Part shown: positions 1-11,657 of the stretch, piece by piece
Layout: every line of letters begins with the position of its first letter
Position numbering within the stretch: the first letter of the stretch is position 1
Notes under the pieces: model-generated
Told to the model about the DNA's origin: nothing
What the model saw: the letters and a program-made list of their open reading frames with translations, nothing else
Database searches by the model: none
Translations under genes and position numbers: made by a program
Assembly (NCBI RefSeq): GCF_009377345.1
Contig: NZ_WBSL01000001.1
Coordinates: forward strand, 681,001 to 745,000
Length of the DNA: 64,000 nt
From: Deinococcus terrestris
Lineage (GTDB): Bacteria; Deinococcota; Deinococci; Deinococcales; Deinococcaceae
Direction: 5' to 3'

Positions 1-345
<345 letters not shown>

Positions 346-358
346 GCCCCGCCCCCCC

Positions 359-390
359 CGGCCCCGCTTCCCCGTGGGGCCGCGTTTCCT
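359..390 (+). terminator. Possible terminator after rho
   Basis: CGGCCCC (359-365) pairs with GGGGCCG (376-382), with a 10-nt loop. The following run is only cgcgtttcc, so the U-tract is weak. It ends just before the Shine-Dalgarno of the next gene. Confidence 0.4.
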
Positions 391-399
391 GGAGTCCGC

Positions 400-1803
400 G
401 TGCGTGAGTCCCCCTCCTGGCCCCCCCTGGGGCACCGCTCCTTCCTGACCCGCTCCCTGCTGCTCGCCGCCTTCCTGCTGGCGCCCTCGGCGACTGCCCA
501 ACCCGGCCTGCCCGCCCTGAGCGGCCCCGCCGAGCGGCTCGGCGCCGCGCTGCCCCGCGTGCACCTCGTGCGCGAGGACCCCGCCCGGCTCGTCGTCGTG
601 ACCCGCGAGGCTCCGGCGCAACTCGCCCGCCGCTACGGGGTGCCGCCTTCGGCGGTGACGCCGCTGCCCGGCGGGCAGGCCGAGTTGCCCCTGCCTCCGG
701 TCGCCCCGCCCGTCCGCGAACCCTTCCGCCCGGCGTCGGTCGTGCCCCACCGGGTGCAGCCCGGCGAGACGCTGGACACCGTGGCCGCCCGGCACGGCCT
801 GCGCGTGGTCGAGCTCCTGGGCGCCAACCTCGACCGCCCCAGCCTCGACGACTTGCGGGCAGGGGAGACCCTCTGGATTCCCACCGCCGAGCGCGGCCTG
901 CTCGTGCGCGTCAAGCCGGGCCAGACTGCCCTGTCCCTGATCGCGGGCTACGGGGCCGACCTCGCGGGGACGGCGCAGGCAAACGGGGTGCTGCCCACCA
1001 CCCTGGAGCCGGGGGACTTCCTGCTGCTGCCCGGCGTGACGCCCGACACCCTGCACGAGCGTCTCCTCGACCGCCGCGAGGCCGAGGAGGCCGCCCGCGA
1101 AAAGGCCGAGGCCCGGCAGCGCGAGCGCGAACGCCTGGAGGAAAAGTACGCCCGCCAGGCCCGTTACGAGGCCTACCTCGCCGCCCAGCAGGCCCGCGAA
1201 CGCGCCCGATTGCAGGAGAAGTACGACCGCTACGCCGCCTACCTCGCCTGGAAGACCAGCCCCGAGCGCCAGCAACTCAACGACCGCTACGAGCGCCAGG
1301 CCCAGTACGAGGCCGCCCTCGCCGCCCAGGCGGAGGCCCGCCGCGAGCGCGAGCGCCGTCAAGCCGAAGCCCAGGCGGCGGCCCGCTCGGCCCCGACCGT
1401 CCGCCCGGCGGTCGCTGGCCCCGTCGCCGGGCTGCGCTGGCCCGTCCACGGAGCCCGAGTCACCAGCCGCTTCGGCGAAGAGGACATCGACTACCACAAG
1501 CAGGTCTTCCACGGCGGGGTGGACCTCGCCGCCCCCGCCGGGACCCCGGTGTACGCGGCGGCGGGCGGCACTGTCGTGGAAAGCGGCTACGGCGCCTACG
1601 GCCTGAATGTGCTGACCGGTGGGGGCGGCACCACCCTGGTCTACGGCCACCTCAGCCGCGCGGCGGTGCAGGCCGGGCAGACGGTGGCCTCCGGCGACTT
1701 GCTGGGCTTTGTGGGCTGCACCGGCATCTGCACCGGCCCCCACCTGCACTTCGAGGTCCGCCCCGGCGGGCAGGCGGTCGACCCGCTTCCGCTGCTCCCG
1801 TGA
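400..1803 (+). CDS. Secreted LysM-M23 family metallopeptidase (murein hydrolase)
   Basis: 467-aa exported protein. GTG at 400 is chosen because GGAG (391-394) lies 5 nt upstream. The first ~33 residues form a signal peptide ending SATA-Q. Two LysM peptidoglycan-binding repeats follow (about 116-160 and 168-212), then a highly charged Glu/Arg/Ala-rich coiled coil (about 221-335) with repeated EKYxRxAxYxAY-like segments. The C-terminal M23 domain (about 345-467) has the metal motif HGGVD, a YGH histidine and the HLHFE motif, so it should be a zinc endopeptidase acting on cell-wall cross-bridges. The layout resembles EnvC/NlpD-type murein hydrolase factors, but here the catalytic residues are present. 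Its stop overlaps the start of a receiver-domain gene by 4 nt. Confidence 0.9.
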   Translation: MRESPSWPPLGHRSFLTRSLLLAAFLLAPSATAQPGLPALSGPAERLGAALPRVHLVREDPARLVVVTREAPAQLARRYGVPPSAVTPLPGGQAELPLPPVAPPVREPFRPASVVPHRVQPGETLDTVAARHGLRVVELLGANLDRPSLDDLRAGETLWIPTAERGLLVRVKPGQTALSLIAGYGADLAGTAQANGVLPTTLEPGDFLLLPGVTPDTLHERLLDRREAEEAAREKAEARQRERERLEEKYARQARYEAYLAAQQARERARLQEKYDRYAAYLAWKTSPERQQLNDRYERQAQYEAALAAQAEARRERERRQAEAQAAARSAPTVRPAVAGPVAGLRWPVHGARVTSRFGEEDIDYHKQVFHGGVDLAAPAGTPVYAAAGGTVVESGYGAYGLNVLTGGGGTTLVYGHLSRAAVQAGQTVASGDLLGFVGCTGICTGPHLHFEVRPGGQAVDPLPLLP

Positions 1804-2186
1804 CGGTCCCCTCCGGGCTGCCGCTGCGGCTGCTCGTCGTCGACGACGAGGTGCAGATTCTCGAATTGCTGGCCCTGACCCTGGAACTTCAGGGCTTCAC
1901 CGTCACCCCCGCCCGCAGCGGCCCCGAGGCCCTCGCTGCCCTGGAGGACCGCCCCCTGCCCGACCTGATCGTGATGGACGTGCTGATGGCCCCCTGGGAC
2001 GGCTTCGAGACGGTGCGGCGCCTCCACGCCTGCTTCGGCGAGCGCCTCCCCCCGGTCGTCTTCCTCTCCGGCCTCAACCGTCCGCCCACCCTGCCCGCCG
2101 GGGTGACCTGCGAGTATCTCGTCAAGCCCTTCCGCCCCTCCGAACTCGTGGCCTGCCTGCGCCGCCTCGCCCGGCCTGAAAGCTGA
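1800..2186 (+). CDS. Single-domain response regulator (receiver only)
   Basis: 128-aa CheY-like receiver without an output domain. Acidic pocket D15-D16, phospho-acceptor D60 (VMDVLM), switch residue S90 (VVFLSG) and invariant K109 before P110-F111 are all present. GTG at 1800 overlaps the stop of the M23 peptidase in a GTGA junction, so the two should be translated together. No histidine kinase is nearby. The pairing suggests a phosphorylation-dependent partner linked to envelope growth or division, but that is inference; the partner protein is unknown. A strong terminator follows at 2204. Confidence 0.92.
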   Translation: MTVPSGLPLRLLVVDDEVQILELLALTLELQGFTVTPARSGPEALAALEDRPLPDLIVMDVLMAPWDGFETVRRLHACFGERLPPVVFLSGLNRPPTLPAGVTCEYLVKPFRPSELVACLRRLARPES

Positions 2187-2203
2187 CCCCAGACTCTGCC
2201 TTC

Positions 2204-2236
2204 AACTGGCCCTGCCGATGGGGCCAGTTCTAGTTT
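2204..2236 (+). terminator. Intrinsic terminator after the M23/receiver pair
   Basis: Perfect 9-bp stem AACTGGCCC (2204-2212) / GGGCCAGTT (2221-2229), loop of 8 nt, followed by ctagttt. The tail runs straight into the -10 box of pdxS. Confidence 0.8.
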
Positions 2237-2247
2237 AGCCTGCCCGC
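2236..2247 (+). promoter_or_regulatory. Leaderless -10 promoter of pdxS
   Basis: TAGCCT (2236-2241) ends 6 nt before ATG 2248. There is no Shine-Dalgarno, so transcription probably starts at the A of ATG. Confidence 0.65.
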
Positions 2248-3149
<902 letters not shown>

Positions 3150-3156
<7 letters not shown>

Positions 3157-3767
3157 CAGGGGCCGCCCCGCGCGTCGGGGTCCTCGCCCTGCAAGGCGCC
3201 TTCCGCGAGCACCGCCACAGACTGGAGTCGCTGGGAGCGCGGGTCACCGAAGTCCGCCTCCCCACCGACCTCGCCGGGCTCGGGGGCCTGATCCTCCCCG
3301 GTGGCGAGAGCACCACCATGGCCCGGCTGATGGACGAGTACGACTTGTGGGACCCCATGCGTGACTTCCACGCTTCCGGCGGGGCGCTGTGGGGCACCTG
3401 CGCCGGGGCGATCCTGCTCGCCCGCGAGGTGGAAGGCGCGCCCCCGCAGTTCGGCGGGCGGCAGCGCAGCCTGGGCCTCCTGGACCTCACCGTGCGCCGC
3501 AACGCCTTCGGGCGGCAGGTGGACTCCTTTCAGACCTCCCTGGACGTGCGCGGGCTGGGCGCCCCCTTTCCCGCCGTCTTTATCCGCGCCCCCGCCTTCA
3601 CCGGGGTGGGGGAGGGGACCGCGGTGCTCGCCACCCACGCCGGGGCCGCCGTGCTTGCCCGCCAGGGCCGCGTCCTCGCTTCCGCCTTCCACCCCGAGCT
3701 GACCGGAGACGCTCGGCTGCACCGGCTCTTTCTGGGGCTGGTGCAGGAGGCCGTGCCCGCGCTTTAA
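3150..3767 (+). CDS. pdxT: Pyridoxal 5'-phosphate synthase, glutaminase subunit PdxT
   Basis: 205-aa class I glutamine amidotransferase that hydrolyses glutamine and channels ammonia to PdxS. The nucleophile is C84 in GTCAGA, the oxyanion loop is GGESTT (51-56), and the His-Glu pair is H181/E183 in [11 protein letters not shown] 3150 lies inside the end of pdxS (stop TAA 3154-3156), which fits translational coupling. Nothing unusual is seen in the sequence. Confidence 0.97.
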
Positions 3768-3790
3768 CCGGCTGGACCTGAAGCTCCCCG

Positions 3791-3812
3791 CCCCCGAACA
3801 GGGGGTTTTGTT
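3791..3812 (+). terminator. Intrinsic terminator after pdxT
   Basis: CCCCC (3791-3795) / GGGGG (3801-3805) with a gaaca loop, followed by ttttgtt. Confidence 0.65.
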
Positions 3813-3844
3813 GCACTCTGGCCCCCTCTCCTCGCAATTTGCCC

Positions 3845-3857
3845 TATCTTCCGGGAC
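3845..3857 (+). promoter_or_regulatory. Leaderless -10 promoter of hydrolase gene
   Basis: TATCTT (3845-3850) ends 7 nt before GTG 3858; no Shine-Dalgarno. Confidence 0.65.
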
Positions 3858-4621
3858 GTGCCCGCCCGACCTTCCCGTTCCCGTCCCCACGAGTTCCGTT
3901 CGGGCGGCGCGGCCCTGCGCTACGCGGTGACCGGGGAGGGCGACCCCATCTTGCTGGTGCATGGCCTGAGCGGGTCGGGCCGCTGGTGGCGCCGCAACGT
4001 CCCGGCGCTCGCGGCCTCTCACCGGGTCTACGTGCTGGACCTCGCGGCCTACGGCTACGGCCTGCCGCCCCACCACCGCTCGCCCGGCGTGCGGGGAGCG
4101 GCGGCCCTCATCGCGGCCCTGATCGATCACCTCGGCCTGACCCGCGTGACCCTGATCGGGCACTCGATGGGGGGGCACATCTCTATCCATGTGGCGGCGC
4201 TGCGGCCCCAGCAGGTAGATCACCTCGTGCTGGCGTGCGCGAGCGGCCTGCTCGCTGGCCCCCGCGCACGCCTGGCCCTGAACCTGCCCCGCGCCGCCGT
4301 GACCGGGCGGGTGGCCTTCGTGCCCCGCGTGATCGCGGACGCGGCCCGCACTGGTCCCCTGAAACTCTGGCAAAGCGCCGGGGACCTGCTGCGCGACAGT
4401 GTGCAGGACCTGCTGCCGAACCTCACCGCCCGCACCCTGGTGGTCTGGGGGGCGCGGGACGCCCTGGTGCCCCCCGCCATCGGCCGCCGCCTCGCCGCCG
4501 CGATTCCCGGCGCCCGCTACGCCGAAGTACCCCGCGCCGGGCACGTCGTGATGGTGGACGCGCCGGAGGCCTTTAACGCCCTGGTGCTGGACTTTCTGGC
4601 CGAGCGCGGCGAGGTCCGCGC

Positions 4622-4625
<4 letters not shown>
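3858..4625 (+). CDS. Alpha/beta-fold hydrolase
   Basis: 255-aa serine hydrolase. Oxyanion HG (35-36), nucleophile elbow G-H-S103-M-G-G, acid in WGARDALVP and histidine in AGHVVMVD near the C-terminus give a complete triad. It belongs to the broad esterase/lipase/epoxide-hydrolase-like family; substrate cannot be told. No signal peptide, so probably cytoplasmic. The leaderless GTG start follows TATCTT by 7 nt. It overlaps a second, distantly similar hydrolase by 4 nt, and the two look like an ancient tandem pair working on related substrates. Confidence 0.9.
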
Positions 4626-5365
<740 letters not shown>

Positions 5366-5367
5366 AA

Positions 5368-5423
5368 ACAAAAATTTCACGACCGGATTTATCGTGAAAC
5401 CTTTCACTTATTTATTAAGAGAA
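5368..5423 (-). repeat. Dispersed 3'-end repeat, copy A
   Basis: Read on the minus strand: TTCTCTT (5423-5417), 8 nt, AGTGAA, 4 nt, TTCACGA (5398-5392), 9 nt, TCGTGAA (5382-5376), then a T-rich tail. TTCACGA/TCGTGAA form a 7-bp hairpin ahead of the Ts, and GTGAA/TTCAC can pair in an alternative way. It lies between convergent genes, in terminator orientation for the Gfo/Idh gene. Other copies are at 19471, 28766 and 33225. Confidence 0.8.
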
Positions 5424-5440
5424 GTGCAGAGATTCCCCCC

Positions 5441-6646
5441 CTATACCCCTTCCACCGTCCCCCTCTCCCTCGCCCGCTCTGCCGCAAACGCCATTCGGTG
5501 GGAATCCAGCGACTCGGAGAGGGGAGTGGGCACACCCGCTTCACCGCGCAGGAAAGCCAGCCACCCCGCGACCAGCCCCACATCCCCGCCGCCGTGGGTG
5601 CCGGAGGTGTCCACGACCTGAGACGTGACCGCGCCTGTGCGGAAGTCGTGCCACTCCAGCTCTCCGCGCTCCATCTGACCGCGCAACTCACCGTGCGTGC
5701 CCAGCAGCCGGAGCGTCCGGGTGTTGTTGTGCGTGAAGGCGCTGACGGTCAGGGTGGCGACCACCCCAGCCGCAAACGTCACGGTGACACTCTGGTGGTC
5801 AGGCTGGTTGTTCGCGCCGCTGTAGACGCAGCGGCCGTACGGCCCCTGCTCCAGCGCGTCGGCGAGGGAAACGCCGCCCGCCGTCAGCACGGTGACCGGC
5901 CACGTGTGCGGATCGCGGGGCGGGTAGATGACCCGCGCGTCGTACGGGCAATCCATGACCGGACACCGCACGCAGCGGTCGGCGGCGCCGGGCGGTGCCT
6001 CCTCCGGCCGGAAGTGGTGCAGGCCGCCCTCGCTGCTCACCCGCACGGGGGGCGAGCCTGCCCACGCCCGCAGCAGGTCAAGGTCGTGGCTGCTCTTGGC
6101 GAGGAGAAAAGGCGCCGCCGGGGGAGACTGCGCCCAGTTGCCCCGCACGTAGGAGTGGGCATAGTGCCACCACGCCACGTTCTCCGCGTGCGTGATGCCG
6201 ACCAGCCGCCCCAGCCGTCCCGCCGCCAGCCCCGCCGCCACCGCCTGAAAGAAGGGTGTGGCCCGCAGCACATGACAGACGGTCACGCGGCCCTGCGAGG
6301 CCGCCTCCGCCGCGAGGAGGCGGTCCAGGTCGGCCTCGTCCAGGCAGATCGGCTTTTCCAGCAGCACGTCGTAGCCCAGCGCGAGCGCCCGCAGGCACGG
6401 CTCCACATGGGCGTCGTCCGGGGTGGCGATCACCACCGCGTCGGCCACCCGGCCGGGGACGAAGAAGGCCTCCGGGTCAGGGAAACAGACCTCCGGCCCC
6501 AGCCCATGCCGCGCCGCCACCTCCGCGAGCCGGGCGGGGCGGGGGTCCACCAGATGGGTCACCCGTGCCCCCTGCGCGGCGAGGTGCCGGGCATACACGT
6601 CCGCGCCCCGATTCCCGCAGCCCAGCACCGCGACGGTAACGGTCAT
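5441..6646 (-). CDS. Gfo/Idh/MocA family oxidoreductase
   Basis: 401-aa NAD(P)-dependent oxidoreductase. ATG 6646 is chosen because it gives an ATGA overlap with the upstream gene and starts the Rossmann strand TVTVAVLGCGNRG directly. The N-terminal half (about 1-125) carries the nucleotide fold, then EKPICLDEADLD, the usual EKP catalytic motif. The C-terminal half is the Gfo/Idh alpha/beta domain and contains a three-cysteine cluster C-x2-C-x4-C (CVRCPVMDCPY), possibly a metal site. It is the last gene of the putative murein-recycling operon. The family acts on sugars or sugar-like substrates; which one is not readable. Confidence 0.88.
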   Translation of the reverse strand: MTVTVAVLGCGNRGADVYARHLAAQGARVTHLVDPRPARLAEVAARHGLGPEVCFPDPEAFFVPGRVADAVVIATPDDAHVEPCLRALALGYDVLLEKPICLDEADLDRLLAAEAASQGRVTVCHVLRATPFFQAVAAGLAAGRLGRLVGITHAENVAWWHYAHSYVRGNWAQSPPAAPFLLAKSSHDLDLLRAWAGSPPVRVSSEGGLHHFRPEEAPPGAADRCVRCPVMDCPYDARVIYPPRDPHTWPVTVLTAGGVSLADALEQGPYGRCVYSGANNQPDHQSVTVTFAAGVVATLTVSAFTHNNTRTLRLLGTHGELRGQMERGELEWHDFRTGAVTSQVVDTSGTHGGGDVGLVAGWLAFLRGEAGVPTPLSESLDSHRMAFAAERARERGTVEGV

Positions 6647-7658
6647 TTCAGTTCTACTCCCCAGCCCACGCCCTCCGGCCGCGAAAGCCGACCGGCCTCC
6701 CACTTCAGGCCCGTGAAGGGGTCGTCTCCCAGCAGCAGCGCCCCGTCCAGATCAGCCCAGTCGCACAACCCGGCGAGGTGTGCGGCGGCCGCAATCCCCA
6801 GAGAACTCTCGATCATGCAGCCCATCATCACGCTCAGGCCGTGGGCGCGGGCCAGGCGCAGGGCGCCCAGTGCCTGGAGCGGCCCACCCAGCTTGGCGAG
6901 CTTGAGGTTCACCCCGTCAAAGGCGTTCGCCAGCGCCCGCACGTCCGAGACGTGGTGCAGGCTCTCGTCCGCGACCACCGGAATGCGGGCGAAGCGGCGC
7001 AGCTCCGCGTGCCCTTCCAGGTCGCCCGCCGCGAGGGGCTGCTCCACGAACTCCACCCCGGCGGCCTCCAGCACGCCGAGCAGCCGCCGCGCCCGGTGCC
7101 GGGTCCACGCGGCGTTCGCGTCCACCCGCAGGGCCACGTGCGGGGCCTCCTCACGCAAGGCCTCCACGATTTGCTCGTCCTGCCCCGTCCCCAGCTTGAC
7201 CTTCAGCACCCCGTGCCCACGGGCCACCGCCTCCCGCGCCTCTCCCCGCATCACGCCGAGCTCGCCCAGGCTGACCGTATAGCTGCTCTCCGGCAGCGGT
7301 GAGGGCGAGAGGCCCAGCAGCCGCCACACCGGAACCCCAGCGGAGCGGGCGCACCACTCCACGGCCGCCATCTCCAGGGCGCACTTCACGCTGGGGTGGT
7401 GAAAGGGCATCACGGCCCCCAGCCGCTCCCGCAGCCCCTCCCAGTCCCAGGGGTCGGTCAGCGCGGGCGCGAGCAGTGGCAGCACCGCCTCCACCGTGCC
7501 GCGCGTCTCGCCGTAGAAGGCGTTCGGCGCGGCCTCGCCCCGGCCCTCCACCCCGCCTTGCGCGAAAGTGACGAAGGTGCGCGGGTAGCTCGCATGCGTC
7601 CAGCGGGCGATGCCGAAGGGCCGGGCCGTGTGCAGTTCGCGCGTTTCCCAAGTCACGC

Positions 7659-7662
<4 letters not shown>
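6643..7662 (-). CDS. L-Ala-D/L-Glu epimerase (enolase superfamily)
   Basis: 339-aa enolase-superfamily enzyme. Lysine motif KVKLG, metal ligands in RVDANAAW, VEQPL and VADES, second catalytic lysine in NLKLAKLGG, and the DLDGALLLGDDPF segment typical of dipeptide epimerases are all visible. The reaction converts L-Ala-D-Glu from murein peptides to L-Ala-L-Glu so it can be digested. ATG 7662 overlaps the preceding NlpC/P60 gene stop (ATGA); a GTG at 7671 is a possible alternative. Position after an NlpC/P60 endopeptidase mirrors the Bacillus ykfB-ykfC pairing and supports the assignment. Dipeptide specificity other than Ala-Glu is possible. Confidence 0.88.
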
Positions 7663-8543
<881 letters not shown>

Positions 8544-8546
8544 CCC

Positions 8547-9545
8547 TCAAAGGTAGCGCGTGAGCCACCGCGCCCAGTTTCCGCCCGCGACCGCCGCCCG
8601 GTGCTCCGGGGGCAGGACCTCCAGCACGCGGGGCACGTCCCGGTACCGGTCAATGCCCGCCGGGGTCTTCTCCCTCCCGAACCCGCCGTCAAGGTCGGTG
8701 CCCAGCGCGATGTGGTCCCAGCCCACCAGCCCCGCGTAGTGGCGGGCGTGGTCGGCCACCGCCTCCAGCCCGGCGCGAGGCTGCCCCAGCCCCCACCCCG
8801 CCCGCAGGAAGGTCGAGAGCAGCACCAGCCCGATCACCCCGTCCCGGTCTGCGATCGCCCGCGCCATCTCGTCGGTAAGGTGGCGGTTGCCCGGCACCAG
8901 GGCGCGGCTGTTCGCATGGGTCGCCACCACCCGCCCACCGAACTCCAGCGCCTCCCAGAAGGCCGCGTCGTCAAGGTGCGAGGCGTCCAGCGTCATCCCG
9001 AGGTCGCGCATCGCCGCCACCAACTCGCGCCCCGCGTCGGTCAGGCCCCCCGGCGCGTCCGTGCCCCCGGCATACCGGGTGCGCCCCCACGCCGGGCCGA
9101 TCACCCGCACGCCCGCCTGTGCCCAGAAGCCCAGGTCGTCCGCGTCCCGCACCGGGTCCGCCCCCTCCATCAGCAGCACGACGCCCAGGGGAGCGGCCGG
9201 GTCCGCGAGGTGGGCCGCCACCTCCGCGCCCGTCCGCAGGAGCCGCAGGTGTCCCGCCTCCTCCCAGCGGCGGTACCCGTCCAGTTGCGCGAGGGCCTGC
9301 CGCCGTGCCCCCGCGTGGTCGGTGTAGCCACGCGGACTCCCCGCCGTGCGCGGCAGGGCGAACAGCGTCCCGAAGCACACCCGCGTGCCCGCCGCCCGCA
9401 GCTCGCCGAAGGTCACGGTCGCCGTCTCGCCCTCGACCGGGTCGGCCGCCCGCAGTGCATCCAGCTCCAGCGTGAGGTCACGTCCCAGCGCGGCGCCAAA
9501 GGCGAGGTCGAGGTGCCCGTCGATCAGGAAGGGAACCCCGCTCAC
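8547..9545 (-). CDS. Membrane dipeptidase-type M19 peptidase
   Basis: 332-aa renal-dipeptidase family metallopeptidase. DGHLD at the N-terminus gives the first zinc His-Asp pair, MEGADPV the bridging glutamate, THANSR a ligand histidine, and LGTDLDGGFG the C-terminal aspartate. Despite the family name, no membrane anchor or signal peptide is present. GTG 9545 overlaps the HAD gene stop by 4 nt. In this operon it could cleave the L-Ala-L-Glu made by the epimerase, which is inference from context. Confidence 0.9.
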   Translation of the reverse strand: MSGVPFLIDGHLDLAFGAALGRDLTLELDALRAADPVEGETATVTFGELRAAGTRVCFGTLFALPRTAGSPRGYTDHAGARRQALAQLDGYRRWEEAGHLRLLRTGAEVAAHLADPAAPLGVVLLMEGADPVRDADDLGFWAQAGVRVIGPAWGRTRYAGGTDAPGGLTDAGRELVAAMRDLGMTLDASHLDDAAFWEALEFGGRVVATHANSRALVPGNRHLTDEMARAIADRDGVIGLVLLSTFLRAGWGLGQPRAGLEAVADHARHYAGLVGWDHIALGTDLDGGFGREKTPAGIDRYRDVPRVLEVLPPEHRAAVAGGNWARWLTRYL

Positions 9546-10240
9546 CCCTCCACCGAGTCCCCCACCAGCGCCAGCACGTCCGAGAGGCGGTGCAGCGCTC
9601 CGGGCACCTGCCCGTTAAGGTCGATCAGGACCGCCTGGAGCCCCAGCGCCCGCGCCGCCTCCACGTTCTCCAGGCGGTCGTCCACGAACAGCACGGCCCC
9701 CGCAGGCAAGCCCAGCGCGTCCAGCGCGAACTCAAACGCTCCCGGTTCCGGCTTGTGCACCCCCACCGTGCAGGTGGCGACGGCCACGTCCACCAGGTCC
9801 GAGAGCCCCAGCGCCTCCAGCGTGCGCCCGATGCTGGGCAGCGTGTTGCTCAGCACCCCGACCTTCAGCCCCCGCGCCCGCAGCGTCTCCAGCACGGCTC
9901 GGGCGTCCTCCACCGGCTTCATGAAGCGCTCGTAGGGGTAGGCGGCCATCAGCGCCTGCGCCTCCCCGTCGGTCAGGCCCAGCACCCCACCGAGGTCCTG
10001 TCGGTAGGTGTCCCAGAAGGCGGCCTCGTCCTCGTCCGAGCGCAGGTGCCACCAAGCCTCCGACTGCGCGGCCCACTGCTCGGCCATCCGCCGCCCCGTC
10101 TCGCGGGGGTCCAGACCAAAGTGCTCGGCCGCCCACAGAGCCGCCTCGCGGTAGACGCCAGGGTCGGTGCGGGCCAGCGTGTCGTCACGGTCAAACAGAA
10201 CGGCCCGCAGCGGGGAGGGGCCGGAAGGAGAGGCGGTCAT
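9542..10240 (-). CDS. HAD-superfamily hydrolase
   Basis: 232-aa haloacid dehalogenase-like phosphatase. Motif I is FDRDDT, with the nucleophile and acid aspartates in place; motif II is VLSNT, motif III lysine is in HKPEPGAF, motif IV is FVDDRLEN. A helical cap lies between motifs I and II. First gene of the five-gene operon; its ATG is leaderless. Substrate is unknown; a role in removing phosphate from a sugar or murein breakdown product is plausible only from context. Confidence 0.88.
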   Translation of the reverse strand: MTASPSGPSPLRAVLFDRDDTLARTDPGVYREAALWAAEHFGLDPRETGRRMAEQWAAQSEAWWHLRSDEDEAAFWDTYRQDLGGVLGLTDGEAQALMAAYPYERFMKPVEDARAVLETLRARGLKVGVLSNTLPSIGRTLEALGLSDLVDVAVATCTVGVHKPEPGAFEFALDALGLPAGAVLFVDDRLENVEAARALGLQAVLIDLNGQVPGALHRLSDVLALVGDSVEG

Positions 10241-10253
10241 GCCGGGCAGTGTA
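10241..10253 (-). promoter_or_regulatory. Leaderless -10 promoter of the five-gene operon
   Basis: Minus-strand TACACT (10253-10248) ends 7 nt before ATG 10240. It would drive genes down to 5441. Confidence 0.65.
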
Positions 10254-10378
10254 CGGACCCGCCGCCCTGCACGTCCCGAATCGTCTGGCCTTCCCGGTGG
10301 GAGCGCAACAGCCTTGCGCCGCCTGCCCGCCAGGACCCCCTCCGCGCAACTTCATTGTTCATCCCCTGGGCCAGATGC

Positions 10379-10391
10379 TACAGTCCGCCGC
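10379..10391 (+). promoter_or_regulatory. Leaderless -10 promoter of aminotransferase
   Basis: TACAGT (10379-10384) ends 7 nt before ATG 10392. Confidence 0.6.
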
Positions 10392-11534
10392 ATGACCGTC
10401 CGCCCCCACCTCCTGCTCACCCCCGGCCCCACGCCCCTGCACCCCGCCGCGCGGGAGGCGCTGGGGGGCGAGTCCCTGGGGCATATGGACCCGGAGGTCT
10501 TCGCGCTCAACGGGGAGATTCAGGCGGACCTGCGGACCCTCTACGGCGCTCCGGACGGCACCTTCACGGCCCTGCTCGCGGGCACGGGCAGCCTGGGGAT
10601 GGAGGCGGGCTTCGCCAATCTGGCCGAGCCGGGCGACGAGGTGCTGATTGGCGTGAACGGCTCGTTCGGGGCACGGATGGCCGAGATGGCCGCCCGCCAC
10701 GGCGCCCACGTCCGCACGGTGACGGCCGCGCCGGGCGAGCCGCTCAGCCCGGCGGCCTTCGCGGACGCCCTCGCGGGGGGAGACGTGCGCCTCGTCGCCG
10801 TCGTGCACGGCGAGACGAGCACCGGGGTCCTCAACCCGCTTCCCGAGATTGCCGAAGCCGTGCGCGGCAGCGGGGCGCTGCTGAGCGTGGACGCCGTGAC
10901 CACCGCCGGGATGCAGCCCTTCGACATGGCCGGACTGGGCGCCGACTACGTCTACACCGGCTCGCAGAAGTGCCTCTCGGCCCCGCCCGGCGTGGCCCCG
11001 ATTGCGGTGAGTGGGCGGGCGCTGGCGCGGCACGCGGCCCGCCGCACGCCCACGGCCCTGTGGTACGCCGATTTCGCAGGCCTGCGCGACTACTGGGAGG
11101 GCCACAGCTACCATCACACCGTGCCCGTCGGCCTCCATTTTGCCCTGCACGCGGCGCTGCGGGCCGCCCTGGACGAGGGCCTGCCGCAGCGCCAGGTCCG
11201 CGCCGCCGAGGTGGGGCGCGGGGTGCTCGCCGCGCTGGAGCCGCTGGGATTTTCCCCCTTCGTGCCGGACCCCGCCCAACGCCTGCCCACCGTCCTTGCG
11301 CTGCGGCTGCCGCCGGGCCTGGACGACGCCGCCACCCGCGCGGCCCTGCGTGCCCGCAGTGTCAGCGTGGCGGGCGGCATGGGCCCCACCGCCGGACAGA
11401 TCTGGCGCCTCGGGCTGATGGGGGAGGGAGCGCGGCCTGCCCTCTACCACCGTTTCCTGACCGAGCTGGAAGCCGTGCTGGGCGTCCGGGGCGCGGCGAG
11501 CCGCTTTGAGCAAGTGCTGGGCACCCACGCCTAA
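10392..11534 (+). CDS. Class V aminotransferase (serine-pyruvate / alanine-glyoxylate type)
   Basis: 380-aa PLP enzyme of the small class V family. The start [10 protein letters not shown], the glycine-rich [10 protein letters not shown], the PLP-ring aspartate in VDAVTT and the lysine in [11 protein letters not shown] mark the fold. It should transfer an amino group to glyoxylate or a similar keto acid, in serine/glycine or purine-nitrogen metabolism. ATG 10392 is preferred over upstream starts in the same frame because a TANNNT box ends 7 nt ahead and the family N-terminus begins here. No partner genes adjoin it. Confidence 0.9.
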   Translation: MTVRPHLLLTPGPTPLHPAAREALGGESLGHMDPEVFALNGEIQADLRTLYGAPDGTFTALLAGTGSLGMEAGFANLAEPGDEVLIGVNGSFGARMAEMAARHGAHVRTVTAAPGEPLSPAAFADALAGGDVRLVAVVHGETSTGVLNPLPEIAEAVRGSGALLSVDAVTTAGMQPFDMAGLGADYVYTGSQKCLSAPPGVAPIAVSGRALARHAARRTPTALWYADFAGLRDYWEGHSYHHTVPVGLHFALHAALRAALDEGLPQRQVRAAEVGRGVLAALEPLGFSPFVPDPAQRLPTVLALRLPPGLDDAATRAALRARSVSVAGGMGPTAGQIWRLGLMGEGARPALYHRFLTELEAVLGVRGAASRFEQVLGTHA

Positions 11535-11630
11535 CCTCCAGGTGTCCTGATACGGAGCCCGGCCCAGCGGTGACCACAAGTGTTCAACCCGAGCCGGGCG
11601 AGCCAGACCACCGCAGGCACCGGAAAAGGA

Positions 11631-11657
11631 GTTGCCCTCTGGACGGCAACCGTCTTA
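11631..11657. terminator. Weak hairpin between convergent genes
   Basis: GTTGCC (11631-11636) / GGCAAC (11645-11650), followed by cgtctta on the plus strand. Otherwise I see nothing in 11535-11654. Confidence 0.35.
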
